Source: Blastococcus capsensis (lineage in GTDB: Bacteria; Actinomycetota; Actinomycetes; Mycobacteriales; Geodermatophilaceae). From it: DNA of 64,000 nt. Positions 16,836 through 27,110 of the stretch are shown here, one piece after another (position 1 is the stretch's first letter; each line of letters starts with the position of its first letter). The notes beneath the pieces are model-generated. The model searched no databases, was not told the DNA's origin, and was given only the letters and a program-made list of their open reading frames with translations. Location of the stretch: the NCBI RefSeq assembly GCF_030165005.1, contig NZ_JASNNW010000004.1, positions 115,377 to 179,376 on the forward strand. Reading direction: 5' to 3'. Made by a program: the position numbers and the translations under genes.

Positions 16836-17861
16836 ATGCGCATCGGCATCCTCACCGGCGGAGGCGACTGCCCCGGCCTCAACGCCGTCATCCGCGCCGT
16901 GGTGCGCAAAGGGGTGACCGAGCACGGGGACGAGATCGTCGGCTTCCGCGACGGCTGGCGCGGGGTGCTCGACGGCGACGCCGTCCCGGTGGACCTCGCC
17001 GCGGTGCGCGGCCTGCTGCCCCGTGGCGGCACGGTGCTCGGTACCTCCCGCACCAACCCCTACTCCGTCGAGGGCGGGCCGGAGCGGGTGCGGGAGACCC
17101 TCGGGCGGCTCGGGATCGACGCCCTCGTGCCGATCGGCGGGGAGGACACCCTGGGCGTGGCGACCCGGCTGGCCGGGACCGGGGTGCGGCTGGTCGGCGT
17201 GCCCAAGACCATCGACAACGACCTGGACGCCACCGACTACACGTTCGGCTTCGACACCGCCGTCGGCGTGGCCATGGAGGCCATCGACCGGTTGCACACC
17301 ACCGGGGACAGCCACCACCGCACGCTCGTCGTCGAGGTCATGGGCCGGCACGCGGGCTGGATCGCGCTGCACGCGGGGATGGCCGGCGGGGCGAGCGTCG
17401 TCCTCATCCCGGAGCACCCGTTCGACGTCGACGGCGTCGTCGCGCACTGCCTGCACCGCTTCGAGTCCGGCTTCTCGCCGATCGTCGTGGTGTCGGAGGG
17501 GGCCACCTCGCGCGACGGCGACCTGGTGTTCAGCACGGGGGAGAAGGACGCGTTCGGCCACGTCCGGCTGGGTGGCATCGGCCCTGCCCTGGCGGCGCTG
17601 ATCGAGGAACGCACCGGCCGGGAGTCGCGCGCCGTCGTCCTCGGGCACGTGCAGCGCGGCGGCACGCCGTCGCCGTTCGACCGGGTGCTGGCCACCCGGT
17701 TCGGCCTGGCGGCCGTGGACGCGGTGCACGCCGGTGAGACCGGGGTGATGGTCGCCCTGCGCGGCACCGACATCGTCCGCGTCCCGCTGTCGGCGGCCAC
17801 CGCGCAGCTGAAGCTCGTGCCGCCCGAGCGGTACGCCGAGGCGGAGGTGTTCTTCGGTTGA
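16836..17861 (+). CDS. pfp: 6-phosphofructokinase, residues predict pyrophosphate dependence
   Basis: Phosphorylates fructose 6-phosphate at C1. The 341-residue protein starts at ATG 16836. Family motifs are LTGGGDCPGLNA (6-17), PIGGEDT (99-105), PKTIDND (123-129), MGRHAGWIA and HVQRGGTPSPFDR. The residues at E. coli positions 104 and 124 are Asp104 (GGED) and Lys124 (PKTIDND). Established work on group III enzymes links Asp104 with Lys124 to PPi use (Amycolatopsis methanolica), whereas ATP enzymes have Gly104. PPi specificity is therefore predicted, not shown. It is followed 60 bp later by aroG on the same strand. Confidence 0.9.
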   Translation: MRIGILTGGGDCPGLNAVIRAVVRKGVTEHGDEIVGFRDGWRGVLDGDAVPVDLAAVRGLLPRGGTVLGTSRTNPYSVEGGPERVRETLGRLGIDALVPIGGEDTLGVATRLAGTGVRLVGVPKTIDNDLDATDYTFGFDTAVGVAMEAIDRLHTTGDSHHRTLVVEVMGRHAGWIALHAGMAGGASVVLIPEHPFDVDGVVAHCLHRFESGFSPIVVVSEGATSRDGDLVFSTGEKDAFGHVRLGGIGPALAALIEERTGRESRAVVLGHVQRGGTPSPFDRVLATRFGLAAVDAVHAGETGVMVALRGTDIVRVPLSAATAQLKLVPPERYAEAEVFFG

Positions 17862-20265
<2,404 letters not shown>

Positions 20266-20384
20266 GCCCCGTTCACCGGCGGCAGCAGTGTGCCCGAGGC
20301 GGTCATCCCTGCGGCTGCCATCGAGTGGGACGAACTCGTGGTGATCAGACGCTGATGGCCACGACTTCGTAGCATTCGCCGAGC

Positions 20385-21308
20385 TCAGGCGGCGGGAGCC
20401 TCGGCGGCGGGGTCCCCGATCAGCGAGTTGAGCAGCTTGATGTCCGCGGCGTGGCCACCGCACGGGTCGCCGTCGCGCAGGCTGGGTGTCTCCACGACCA
20501 TCGGGACGCCGGCGGTCGTCCGGTGCCGCATCAGCTCGGCGAACGGACCGGTGCCGTAGGCGCCGGAGCCGATGGTGCCCTCGCCGATCGTCGTGTGCCG
20601 GTCCCGCTTGGAGCCGCACTCGTCGAGCGAGTCGTTGACGTGCACCAGCCCCAGCCGGCCCGGCCCGACGGTGGCCTCCACGGCGTCCAGGGTGGCGCTC
20701 ATGCCGCCGGGCACCGACAGGTCGTGCCCGGCGGCCCAGACGTGGCACGTGTCGAAGCAGACGCCGAGCAGGGGGTGGTTCTCCAGCGCCGCGAAGTACG
20801 GGCCCAGGTCCTCGACGGTGGCCGCCAGCGCCTTGCCACCGCCCGCGGTGGGCTCGATCAGCAGCCGCGGTCCGTCGGCGGGTGCGGCCTCCAGCACCGG
20901 CAGCAGCCGCTCGTGCAGCTGCCGCAGCGCGGTCTCGTAGCGGTCCTCGCCGACGGCCGACCCGGCGTGCACGACGACACCCCGGCAGCCCAGCTCGGCC
21001 CCGCGGCGCAGGTTGTGCGCGATCGTGGTGACCGACTGCTCGACGGTCGCCTCGGTGGGGGAGCCGACGTTGACCAGGAACGGCGTGTGGATGAACGAGG
21101 GCACGCCCCGCTCGGCGCACCCGGCGGTGAACAGCGCGTCCTGCTCCGGGTCGCCGTCGGTCAGCTTCCAGCCCCTCGGGTTGCCCACGAAAACCTGCAC
21201 GGCACGGGCGGCGACGGCGTCGGTGTAGGGGAGCCCGCCCTTGGCCAGGCCGCCCTTGATCTGGATGTGCGCGCCGACGGGCGGCATCGCGGGAGAGGTG
21301 TTCGACAA
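20385..21308 (-). CDS. nfo: Endonuclease IV (AP endonuclease, Nfo)
   Basis: Incises DNA 5' of abasic sites in base-excision repair, using three zinc ions. The 307-residue TIM-barrel protein carries VGAHIQIKGG at the start, FIHTPFLVNVGSP, VVHAGSAVGEDR, the LLIEPTAGG and CFDTCHVWAAGHD metal sites, LVHVNDSLDECGSKRDRHTTIGEG and a C-terminal VVETPS. A TTG at 21308 or the ATG at 21287 could be the start; neither has a strong ribosome site, and the conserved domain begins only a few residues later. It lies 13 nt behind the PknL-like kinase gene on the same strand. The 119 bp after its stop hold no gene. Confidence 0.9.
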   Translation of the reverse strand: MSNTSPAMPPVGAHIQIKGGLAKGGLPYTDAVAARAVQVFVGNPRGWKLTDGDPEQDALFTAGCAERGVPSFIHTPFLVNVGSPTEATVEQSVTTIAHNLRRGAELGCRGVVVHAGSAVGEDRYETALRQLHERLLPVLEAAPADGPRLLIEPTAGGGKALAATVEDLGPYFAALENHPLLGVCFDTCHVWAAGHDLSVPGGMSATLDAVEATVGPGRLGLVHVNDSLDECGSKRDRHTTIGEGTIGSGAYGTGPFAELMRHRTTAGVPMVVETPSLRDGDPCGGHAADIKLLNSLIGDPAAEAPAA

Positions 21309-21321
21309 GGGGACGAGGCGC

Positions 21322-23313
21322 CTATCCGAAGCTCAGGAGGATGGTGACGGGGGTGCCGCGCTCGACCGTCTCACCGGCCGCGGGGCTCTGCCGCAGGACG
21401 TTGTTGCCGAAGAAGCGCGTGGCCTCCACCTGCAGCCCGGCGGCCTGCAGGATGGCGGTGGCCTCGTCGCCGCTCCTGCCGACGACGTCGGGCACCGTGA
21501 CCAGCGGGACGCCCGCCGAGACCTGGATCCGCACGGTGCTGGCGAAGGGCACCGGACCGGCCGCCGGACCCGGGTCGACCGCCATCACCTCGCCGACGTC
21601 GACCTGGTCGCTGCGCCCGTCCTCGATCTGTTCCACGGTGAAGCCGAGGGCCTGGAGGTTGCTCGTCGCCTGCTCCGGCGTCTGCCCGGTGACGTCGGGG
21701 ACGGCCACCGGCGCCCGGCCCTGGCTGACGAAGACGGTGACCACCTGGTCCCGCTTGAGCTCGGCACCGGCGGGCGGGTCGAAGCGGGTCACCAGGCCGG
21801 CGGCGAGGTCGTCGTCGTACTCCTCGCCCCGGGTGAGCTGCACCGGGACGTCGTTCTGGATCTGCGCCTCGACCTCGTCGATCGGCCGGCCCACGAGCTC
21901 CGGGGGGATGGTGTACCGCTCGGCGCCCTTGGAGACGACGACGCGCACGTCCGTGCCGCGGATGAACTCACCGGACGCCGGCTCCGTGGCGATGACCACG
22001 CCCTCGGGCACCGTCTCGCTCCACTCGGCGACCACCGGGTCCGGGTCCAGCCCGGCGTTCTGCAGGAGGTCGATGGCGCTGGCCTCCTCCGTGCCGGCGA
22101 GGGACGGGACCTCGGTCCAGCGGCCCTCGCCCAGCCACCAGCCGACGGCGCCGATGGTGATCGCCATCAGGAGCACGATCGCCACCGCGAGCCGGGCGCG
22201 GCGGCGGCGGATGTGGTCGGGGACCCCCGGGCGCGGCCGGGCCGGACCGGGCCGGCGGCCGTGCACGTCGGTGGTGGGGCCGGCGCCCATGCCCGGCAGC
22301 ATGCTGGTGCGTCCGCCGCGCGAGGCGCGGCCGGCGAGCACCTCGGTGCCCGGGGCGCTGGGGTGGCGGTCGTGCGGGCGGGGCCGGGTGGGCCGGTTGG
22401 TGGGCCGCAGCGTGTCCGTGCGGGCGCTGCCCTGCCCCGTGGGCACCGGGACCGGCTCGACGCCGACGTCCTTGCGGACGTCGGAGAGCTCGGCCAGGAA
22501 CGCGCCGGCGTCGACCGGGCGACCGGCGGGGTCGCGCCGCGTGGTGCGGGCGACCAGTTCGTCGACCTGCCAGGGCAGGCCGGGGACCTCCGCGGACGGC
22601 GCGGGCACGTCGTGGTGGACGTGCTGGTACGCCACGGCCAGCGGGGTGTCCCCACCGAAGGGCGGGTGCCCGGTGAGCATCTCGTAGAGCACGATGCCGG
22701 CGGCGTAGATGTCGCTGCGGGCGTCGGCACGGCCGCGCTCGAGCTGCTCGGGGGAGAGGTAGGCGACGGTGCCGATCAGCACGCCGCCGGTCTGGCTGGT
22801 CTGCCCGGTGGCGACGACGGCGCGGGCGAGCCCGAAGTCGGCCACCTTCACCGTGCCGTCGACGCCGATCAGCACGTTCTCGGGCTTGATGTCGCGGTGC
22901 ACGATGCCGGCCCGGTGCGCGGCGGTGAGCCCGGCCAGCACCGGCTCGAGGACGGCGAACGCCTCGGCGACGGTCAGCCGGCCGCGCGCGCTGAGCAGGT
23001 CGCGCAGCGTGCGGCCGCGCACCAGCTCCATCACCAGGAAGACCAGCCCCTGGTCGCTGCCCTGGTCGCTGACGCCGACCACGTTGACGTGGCTGAGCAT
23101 CGCCGCGGCCCGCGCCTCGCGGGTGAACCGGTCGACGAACGTGGGGTCGTGGGCCAGGTGCTCGGCCATGACCTTGACCGCGACGGTCTTGTGCAGCCGA
23201 AGGTCGGTGGCGGCGTAGACCGTGGACATGCCGCCACGCGCCAACCGCTCTTCGAGGCGGTAGCGCCCCTCGAGAACGAGGCCGACCACGGGGTCGGTCA
23301 CGGCGGTGTCCAC
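21322..23313 (-). CDS. pknL: Transmembrane Ser/Thr protein kinase with PASTA domains (PknL-like)
   Basis: A 663-residue Hanks-type kinase. The glycine loop is at about 24-31 (LARGGMST), catalytic Lys47, HRDIKPEN (139-146), DFG (159-161), activation-loop threonines near 172 and 175, and SPEQ at 187-190. A disordered juxtamembrane region (300-370) leads to one membrane helix (about 375-394) and four extracellular PASTA repeats to the C-terminus, ending at a perfect family boundary (PVTILLSFG). PASTA repeats bind peptidoglycan fragments. Position next to aroG and the Rv2175c-like gene matches mycobacterial pknL (Rv2176), which, as I recall it, lacks PASTA domains. Confidence 0.93.
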   Translation of the reverse strand: MDTAVTDPVVGLVLEGRYRLEERLARGGMSTVYAATDLRLHKTVAVKVMAEHLAHDPTFVDRFTREARAAAMLSHVNVVGVSDQGSDQGLVFLVMELVRGRTLRDLLSARGRLTVAEAFAVLEPVLAGLTAAHRAGIVHRDIKPENVLIGVDGTVKVADFGLARAVVATGQTSQTGGVLIGTVAYLSPEQLERGRADARSDIYAAGIVLYEMLTGHPPFGGDTPLAVAYQHVHHDVPAPSAEVPGLPWQVDELVARTTRRDPAGRPVDAGAFLAELSDVRKDVGVEPVPVPTGQGSARTDTLRPTNRPTRPRPHDRHPSAPGTEVLAGRASRGGRTSMLPGMGAGPTTDVHGRRPGPARPRPGVPDHIRRRRARLAVAIVLLMAITIGAVGWWLGEGRWTEVPSLAGTEEASAIDLLQNAGLDPDPVVAEWSETVPEGVVIATEPASGEFIRGTDVRVVVSKGAERYTIPPELVGRPIDEVEAQIQNDVPVQLTRGEEYDDDLAAGLVTRFDPPAGAELKRDQVVTVFVSQGRAPVAVPDVTGQTPEQATSNLQALGFTVEQIEDGRSDQVDVGEVMAVDPGPAAGPVPFASTVRIQVSAGVPLVTVPDVVGRSGDEATAILQAAGLQVEATRFFGNNVLRQSPAAGETVERGTPVTILLSFG

Positions 23314-23460
23314 CCTGCCGAGTGTAGGAGGGGCAGCCGCCGCCGGGGCCCCACCACGCGGTGCGGGAGGCCCCTGGTGCGGCTGGTGCGCGTGGTCGGG
23401 TGCGCCGGATCACCCGTACCGACGCGTTCGCCCCCGGGCGAGGGGCTCGGACGCCAGCGG

Positions 23461-23907
23461 TCAGAAGACGTTCACGAGCGTGTAGAAGGCGAAGGCGACG
23501 AGGAACGCGAAGAATGCCTTGAGGACGAGTTCGCGGGCCCAGTCCGCAGCGCTCCACTCCGACAGCCTGGTGATGCCGAGCGCGCTGTACAGGAGCCAGT
23601 CGCCGCCGAGCAGGACGACGTAGAAGACCACGGTCGTCAGCACGGCGGACCAGTCGAGCAGGGACAGGGCCGCGAGCACCACGCCCAGCGCGGTGCCGTG
23701 CATGAAGTGCGTCGGGAGGTTCCACTTCCGCGCGCGTTCGACGTCTGTCTGCGGATCGCCGCCGGTCATGGCCACGAAGACCTTGCCCGGCACGAGACTG
23801 GCCGGGCGCCGGGTCACCGCCATCTCGATGTACTCGACGGCGGTGAACAGCACGGTTCCGATCGCCCCGGCCACCAGGCCGTAGAGAAGGGTCTGCCAGA
23901 CGTCCAT
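23461..23907 (-). CDS. Small integral membrane protein, four helices
   Basis: A 148-residue protein starting at ATG 23907 after a strong GGAGG. Hydrophobic helices are near 6-26, 70-86, 88-105 and 125-145; a conserved-looking cytosolic loop (GKVFVAMTGGDPQTDVERARKW, about 41-62) joins the first two. I do not recognise the family. It stands alone: the kinase starts 146 bp further left on the same strand, and 176 bp separate it from the FMN enzyme at right. No function is proposed. Confidence 0.78.
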   Translation of the reverse strand: MDVWQTLLYGLVAGAIGTVLFTAVEYIEMAVTRRPASLVPGKVFVAMTGGDPQTDVERARKWNLPTHFMHGTALGVVLAALSLLDWSAVLTTVVFYVVLLGGDWLLYSALGITRLSEWSAADWARELVLKAFFAFLVAFAFYTLVNVF

Positions 23908-24083
23908 CGTGCCTCCGGATCAGGTCTCGGTGCCGGTCGCCGAGGTGCAGCCGACGTGGCGCGCCCAGGCGGACGCCCGGGTCCGGATGCCCCGGGGCCC
24001 CGTGGGAAAACGACGACGACCAGCGACGTCACCCGACCGACATGTGACCGGGCACGCCGCGGCCGGCAACGAGACCGGAACGG

Positions 24084-25208
24084 CTACCGCGCCGGCGTCA
24101 CGGTGTCCCGGGGCAGCGAGCGCAGGTCGGGCAGGCCGCACAGCACCATGGCGTGTGCCAGCTCGGCGGTCAGCCCGTCGATCACGCCGGCCACGCCCCG
24201 TTCACCCCCGGTCGTGAGCCCCCAGACGATCGGCCGCCCCAGGAACACCGCGGACGCGCCCAGGGCGAGGGCGGTGAGCACGTCCGAGCCCGAGCGGACG
24301 CCGCCGTCGGCGTAGATCTCGACGTCGTCGCCCACCGCGTCGACGACCTCGGGCAGCGCGTGGGCGCTGCTGATCGAGGGATCGGCCTGGCGGCCGCCGT
24401 GCGTGGTGACCCAGACGGCGGCGGCGCCGGCCTGCACGCAGCGGACGGCGTCGTCGCCGCGGAGGACTCCCTTCACCACCACGGGCAGCCCCGACAGCTC
24501 GCCGAACCGGGCGATCTCGTCGAAGGTCCAGGTCGCGGTCGCCAGGCCGTCCAGCGTCGGCTCCTCACCCTCGGGCGGCCGGTTGGCCATCCGGACGCCG
24601 GCGCGGTGCACGAAGTCGTTGCCCATGTCGCGGCGACGGCGGCCCAGCAGCGGGACGTCGACGGTGAGGACCAGCGCCCGGTAGCCGGCGTCCCCGGCGC
24701 GGCGGGCGAGGTCGTCGGTGTGCCGCTCGGAGTGCAGCCGGTACAGCTGGAACCACCGCGGGCTTCCCGGTGCGGCCGCGTCCACCTCCTCGAGGCTGTT
24801 GTTGGCGCTGGTCGACACGGTCATCAGCGCGCCCGTGGCGGCCGCGGCGCGGGCGGTGGCCAGCTCGCCCTCGGGGTGGGCCATCGCCTGGTACGCCCAC
24901 GGGGCGATCCCGATCGGCGTGCGCACGGGCGTGCCGAGCAGCTCGGTACCCAGCTGCGCCGTGGTGATCCCGCGCAGCACCCGGGGCCGCAGCCGCCAGG
25001 AGCGCCACGCGGCCGTGGCCTCGCGCATCGTCGTCTCGGTCTCGGCGCCGCCGGCGTAGTAGTCGTAGACGGGCGCGGGCAGCAGCTCGCGGGAGCGGTC
25101 CTCCAGCGCCTCCAGGTCCAGGTACGGGGGCTCCGGTTCCAGCTCCTCGGCGGCCTCCTGCCGCGGCTGTCCCGGCACCGGGCTGTCGGCTGATCCGATG
25201 GTCGCCAT
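24084..25208 (-). CDS. FMN-dependent alpha-hydroxy-acid oxidase/dehydrogenase (LldD / lactate monooxygenase family)
   Basis: Oxidises an L-2-hydroxy acid such as lactate or glycolate. The 374-residue TIM barrel has YYAGGAETETT for substrate binding, IGIAPWAYQAMAHP for FMN phosphate, VDVPLLGRRRRDM, VVVKGVLRGDDA (catalytic lysine region), TTHGGRQADPSISS with the catalytic histidine and substrate arginine, and the DGGVRSGSDVLTALALGA and FLGRP phosphate sites. The start ATG 25208 is only 13 bp from the divergent ATG at 25222, with a plausible -10 overlapping the other gene's start. The exact substrate is not readable from the sequence. Confidence 0.9.
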   Translation of the reverse strand: MATIGSADSPVPGQPRQEAAEELEPEPPYLDLEALEDRSRELLPAPVYDYYAGGAETETTMREATAAWRSWRLRPRVLRGITTAQLGTELLGTPVRTPIGIAPWAYQAMAHPEGELATARAAAATGALMTVSTSANNSLEEVDAAAPGSPRWFQLYRLHSERHTDDLARRAGDAGYRALVLTVDVPLLGRRRRDMGNDFVHRAGVRMANRPPEGEEPTLDGLATATWTFDEIARFGELSGLPVVVKGVLRGDDAVRCVQAGAAAVWVTTHGGRQADPSISSAHALPEVVDAVGDDVEIYADGGVRSGSDVLTALALGASAVFLGRPIVWGLTTGGERGVAGVIDGLTAELAHAMVLCGLPDLRSLPRDTVTPAR

Positions 25209-25225
25209 AGGCTCGCACTCTATGG
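25205..25225. promoter_or_regulatory. Mirror-symmetric divergent promoter for leaderless genes
   Basis: The inverted repeat CCATAG-N9-CTATGG spans both start codons. On the plus strand TAGGCT (25208-25213) lies 8 nt before ATG 25222; on the minus strand TAGAGT (25222-25217) lies 8 nt before ATG 25208. Both fit TANNNT -10 boxes of leaderless transcripts, so each promoter would sit over the other gene's initiation codon. No good -35 is visible. This is a prediction from spacing only. Confidence 0.5.
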
Positions 25226-25545
25226 ACACGCTCACGCCCGCGGAGGTCGCCCAGCTGCTGGGCACCTCGCCGAACCGGGTACGGCAGCTGCTGCGCGACC
25301 GGAAGCTGATGGCCGTCCCCGGCAGCGGCAACGGCAAGATCCCCACCGACTTCGTGCAGGACGGGGTGATCCTCAAGCACCTGCCCGGGCTGCTGACCGT
25401 GCTCAAGGACGGCGGCTTCAGCGACGAGGAGGCCTTCGACTGGCTGTTCCGCGAGGACGAGTCGCTTCCCGGCACACCGGTCCAGGCGCTGCGGGACGAC
25501 CGGCACACCGAGGTCACCCGGCGGGCCCAGGCCCTGGCTCTCTGA
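25222..25545 (+). CDS. Winged-helix DNA-binding protein, Rv2175c family (PknL partner)
   Basis: A 107-residue transcription factor whose helix-turn-helix (LTPAEVAQLLGTSPNRVRQLLRDRKLMAV) starts at residue 4, followed by the family core IPTDFVQDGVILKHLPGLLTVLKDGGFSDEEAFDWLF and the C-terminal EVTRRAQAL. M. tuberculosis Rv2175c is a PknL substrate phosphorylated on a threonine in an N-terminal extension of about 30 residues; that extension is missing here with ATG 25222, and an ATG 24 bp upstream adds no threonine. The gene is convergent with pknL's orientation group and divergent from the FMN enzyme. Confidence 0.88.
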   Translation: MDTLTPAEVAQLLGTSPNRVRQLLRDRKLMAVPGSGNGKIPTDFVQDGVILKHLPGLLTVLKDGGFSDEEAFDWLFREDESLPGTPVQALRDDRHTEVTRRAQALAL

Positions 25546-25588
25546 GCCGGGTGCATCCGCGAGCGGGCCGGGGACGGAAGCCGGTGAC

Positions 25589-25954
25589 GTGGAGCAGCTG
25601 ACCTACCTGGGCCTATTGGCCGGCTGCCTGCTGGTGACCGCGCCGCTGGAGCTGTTCCTCGGGGTCCGGGTCTACGCGCGCTGGCGCCGGCTGCTGCTGG
25701 CCGTCGTCCCGGAGTTCGTCGTCTTCGTCGTCTGGGTGCTGTACGCGATCGCCCAGGGGCACTGGGACTACTCGGCCACCCGCACGCTCGGCGTCCGGCT
25801 GCCCGGCGGCATCCCGGTCGAGGAGGTGCTGTTCTTCCTCGTCGTCCCGCTGTGCTCGGTGCTGGCACTGGAGGCGGTGCGGAAGGTGACGCGGTGGGAC
25901 GCCGGCTACCCCGCCGAGGAGGCCCTGCCGGCCAGGGAGCGGGCGGGGCGATGA
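25589..25954 (+). CDS. crtYc: Lycopene cyclase domain protein, subunit c
   Basis: One half of a heterodimeric membrane lycopene cyclase that closes the ends of lycopene. The 121-residue protein has three predicted helices (3-20, 32-52, 78-95) and the family motif PVEEVLFFLVVPLCSVLALE. GTG 25589 is used. Its stop overlaps the start of the partner gene by 4 nt (ATGA), so the two halves are made together. The product (beta, gamma or epsilon ends) cannot be told from sequence alone. Confidence 0.88.
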   Translation: MEQLTYLGLLAGCLLVTAPLELFLGVRVYARWRRLLLAVVPEFVVFVVWVLYAIAQGHWDYSATRTLGVRLPGGIPVEEVLFFLVVPLCSVLALEAVRKVTRWDAGYPAEEALPARERAGR

Positions 25955-26298
25955 GCTACAGCGCACTCGCGGTCCTCGCCGTCGTCGCCGTCCTCGTGGT
26001 CGACCTCGCCGTCTACCGCACCCGCATGGTGATCCGGAAGGTGTTCTGGACCGCCTACGCGATCGTCATCTTCTTCCAGCTGTTGATGAACGGCGTCCTG
26101 ACGGGGCTGGACGTGGTGACCTACGACGAGGCCACGATCTGGGGCCCCCGCATCGCCTACGCGCCGGTGGAGGACCTGCTCTTCGGCTTCGCCATGGTCA
26201 CCCTCACCCTGGCCAGCTGGGCGGCGGTCAACCGGCGGGCGAACACCGCCAGGCGGCGCGGCCTGGACACCGACACCCGGCCGTCGAGCACCCGGTAG
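25951..26298 (+). CDS. crtYd: Lycopene cyclase domain protein, subunit d
   Basis: The second half of the heterodimeric lycopene cyclase: 115 residues, three helices, and the matching motif YAPVEDLLFGFAMVTLTLASW near 70. ATG 25951 overlaps the crtYc stop. The last 142 nt, including the sequence coding for the conserved PVEDLLF motif, are antisense to the 3' end of crtB, an unusual convergent coding overlap. No C50-type elongase gene (crtEb) is adjacent, so a C40 product is more likely (inference). Confidence 0.88.
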   Translation: MSYSALAVLAVVAVLVVDLAVYRTRMVIRKVFWTAYAIVIFFQLLMNGVLTGLDVVTYDEATIWGPRIAYAPVEDLLFGFAMVTLTLASWAAVNRRANTARRRGLDTDTRPSSTR

Positions 26299-27110
26299 CC
26301 GGCTCGCTCGATCTCGGTGAGGATGCCCCCGTACAGGTCGGTGGCCGCCCGCACGCAGTCGCGGGACTCCGGCGCCAGCAGCGGCGTCCCGGGTGCGGCG
26401 TCGTCGTAGCGGCGGCGCACGATCGCCACCATCTCCCGCATCAGCTCGCGCATGTTCGCGTCGTGCCGCTTCTCCACCAGCTGCTCCCGGGTGACGCCGT
26501 GGGCGGCCATCAGGTCGGCCGGCAGGTAGACCCGGCCGCGGTCGGCGTCCTCGGCGACGTCGCGCAGGAAGTTGGTGAGCTGGAAGGCCTCGCCGAGGGC
26601 GATGGCGTGCGGCGCGGCCTCCTCGCGGGCCACGCCCGGCGCGGTGCCGAGCACCGGCAGGACCTGCAGCCCGATCACCGACGCCGAGCCCCACATGTAC
26701 CGGTCGAGGGCGTCGAGGTTCGCGTAGCCGGTGACGTCGAGGTCGCTGGTCATCGCCGCGAGGAAGTCGACGAGGTGCTCGACCGGGATGGCGTAGCGGC
26801 GGTAGGTGTGCACCAGCGCCAGGCGCACCGGGTCGTCGGACCAGCCGGTCTCCAGCTCGGTGAGCACGGCGCGGGACCACTCCGCCAGGTCGCCGGCCGG
26901 GTCGTCGCCGGGCACGTCCACGAGGTCGTCGGCGGTGCGCGCGGCGGCGTAGAGCGCGTGGACCGCCGGGCGCCGGTCGGGGGTGAGCAGGCGGGTGGCC
27001 AGGTGGTAGCTCTTGCCGTGCTCGGCGGCGATGGCGACGCAGTGCCGGTAGGCGGCGCGCAGCTGCTCCTGCCGGTACGCCTGGGTGCCGGGAGGTCGCA
27101 GGGCGGTCAT
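26157..27110 (-). CDS. crtB: Phytoene synthase
   Basis: Condenses two geranylgeranyl diphosphates to phytoene. The 317-residue prenyltransferase carries both aspartate motifs: AARTADDLVDVP near 60 and FLRDVAEDADRGRVYLP near 170, plus YHLATRLL at the N-terminus and YMWGSASVIGL. ATG 27110 overlaps the crtI stop (ATGA) and follows an AGGTG site. The C-terminal ~47 codons run antisense through the end of crtYd. It is transcribed with crtE and crtI. Confidence 0.92.
   Translation of the reverse strand: MTALRPPGTQAYRQEQLRAAYRHCVAIAAEHGKSYHLATRLLTPDRRPAVHALYAAARTADDLVDVPGDDPAGDLAEWSRAVLTELETGWSDDPVRLALVHTYRRYAIPVEHLVDFLAAMTSDLDVTGYANLDALDRYMWGSASVIGLQVLPVLGTAPGVAREEAAPHAIALGEAFQLTNFLRDVAEDADRGRVYLPADLMAAHGVTREQLVEKRHDANMRELMREMVAIVRRRYDDAAPGTPLLAPESRDCVRAATDLYGGILTEIERAGYRVLDGRVSVSRPRRLAVFARRLTAAQLARVRVTMAKPKSRSSTGA

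Noticed and set aside
14450..17737. A 1095-codon open frame on the plus strand, antisense to the chemoreceptor gene.
   Set aside because: Its translation has no protein-like character and mirrors third-codon GC bias of the minus-strand gene; the chemoreceptor has full domain support.
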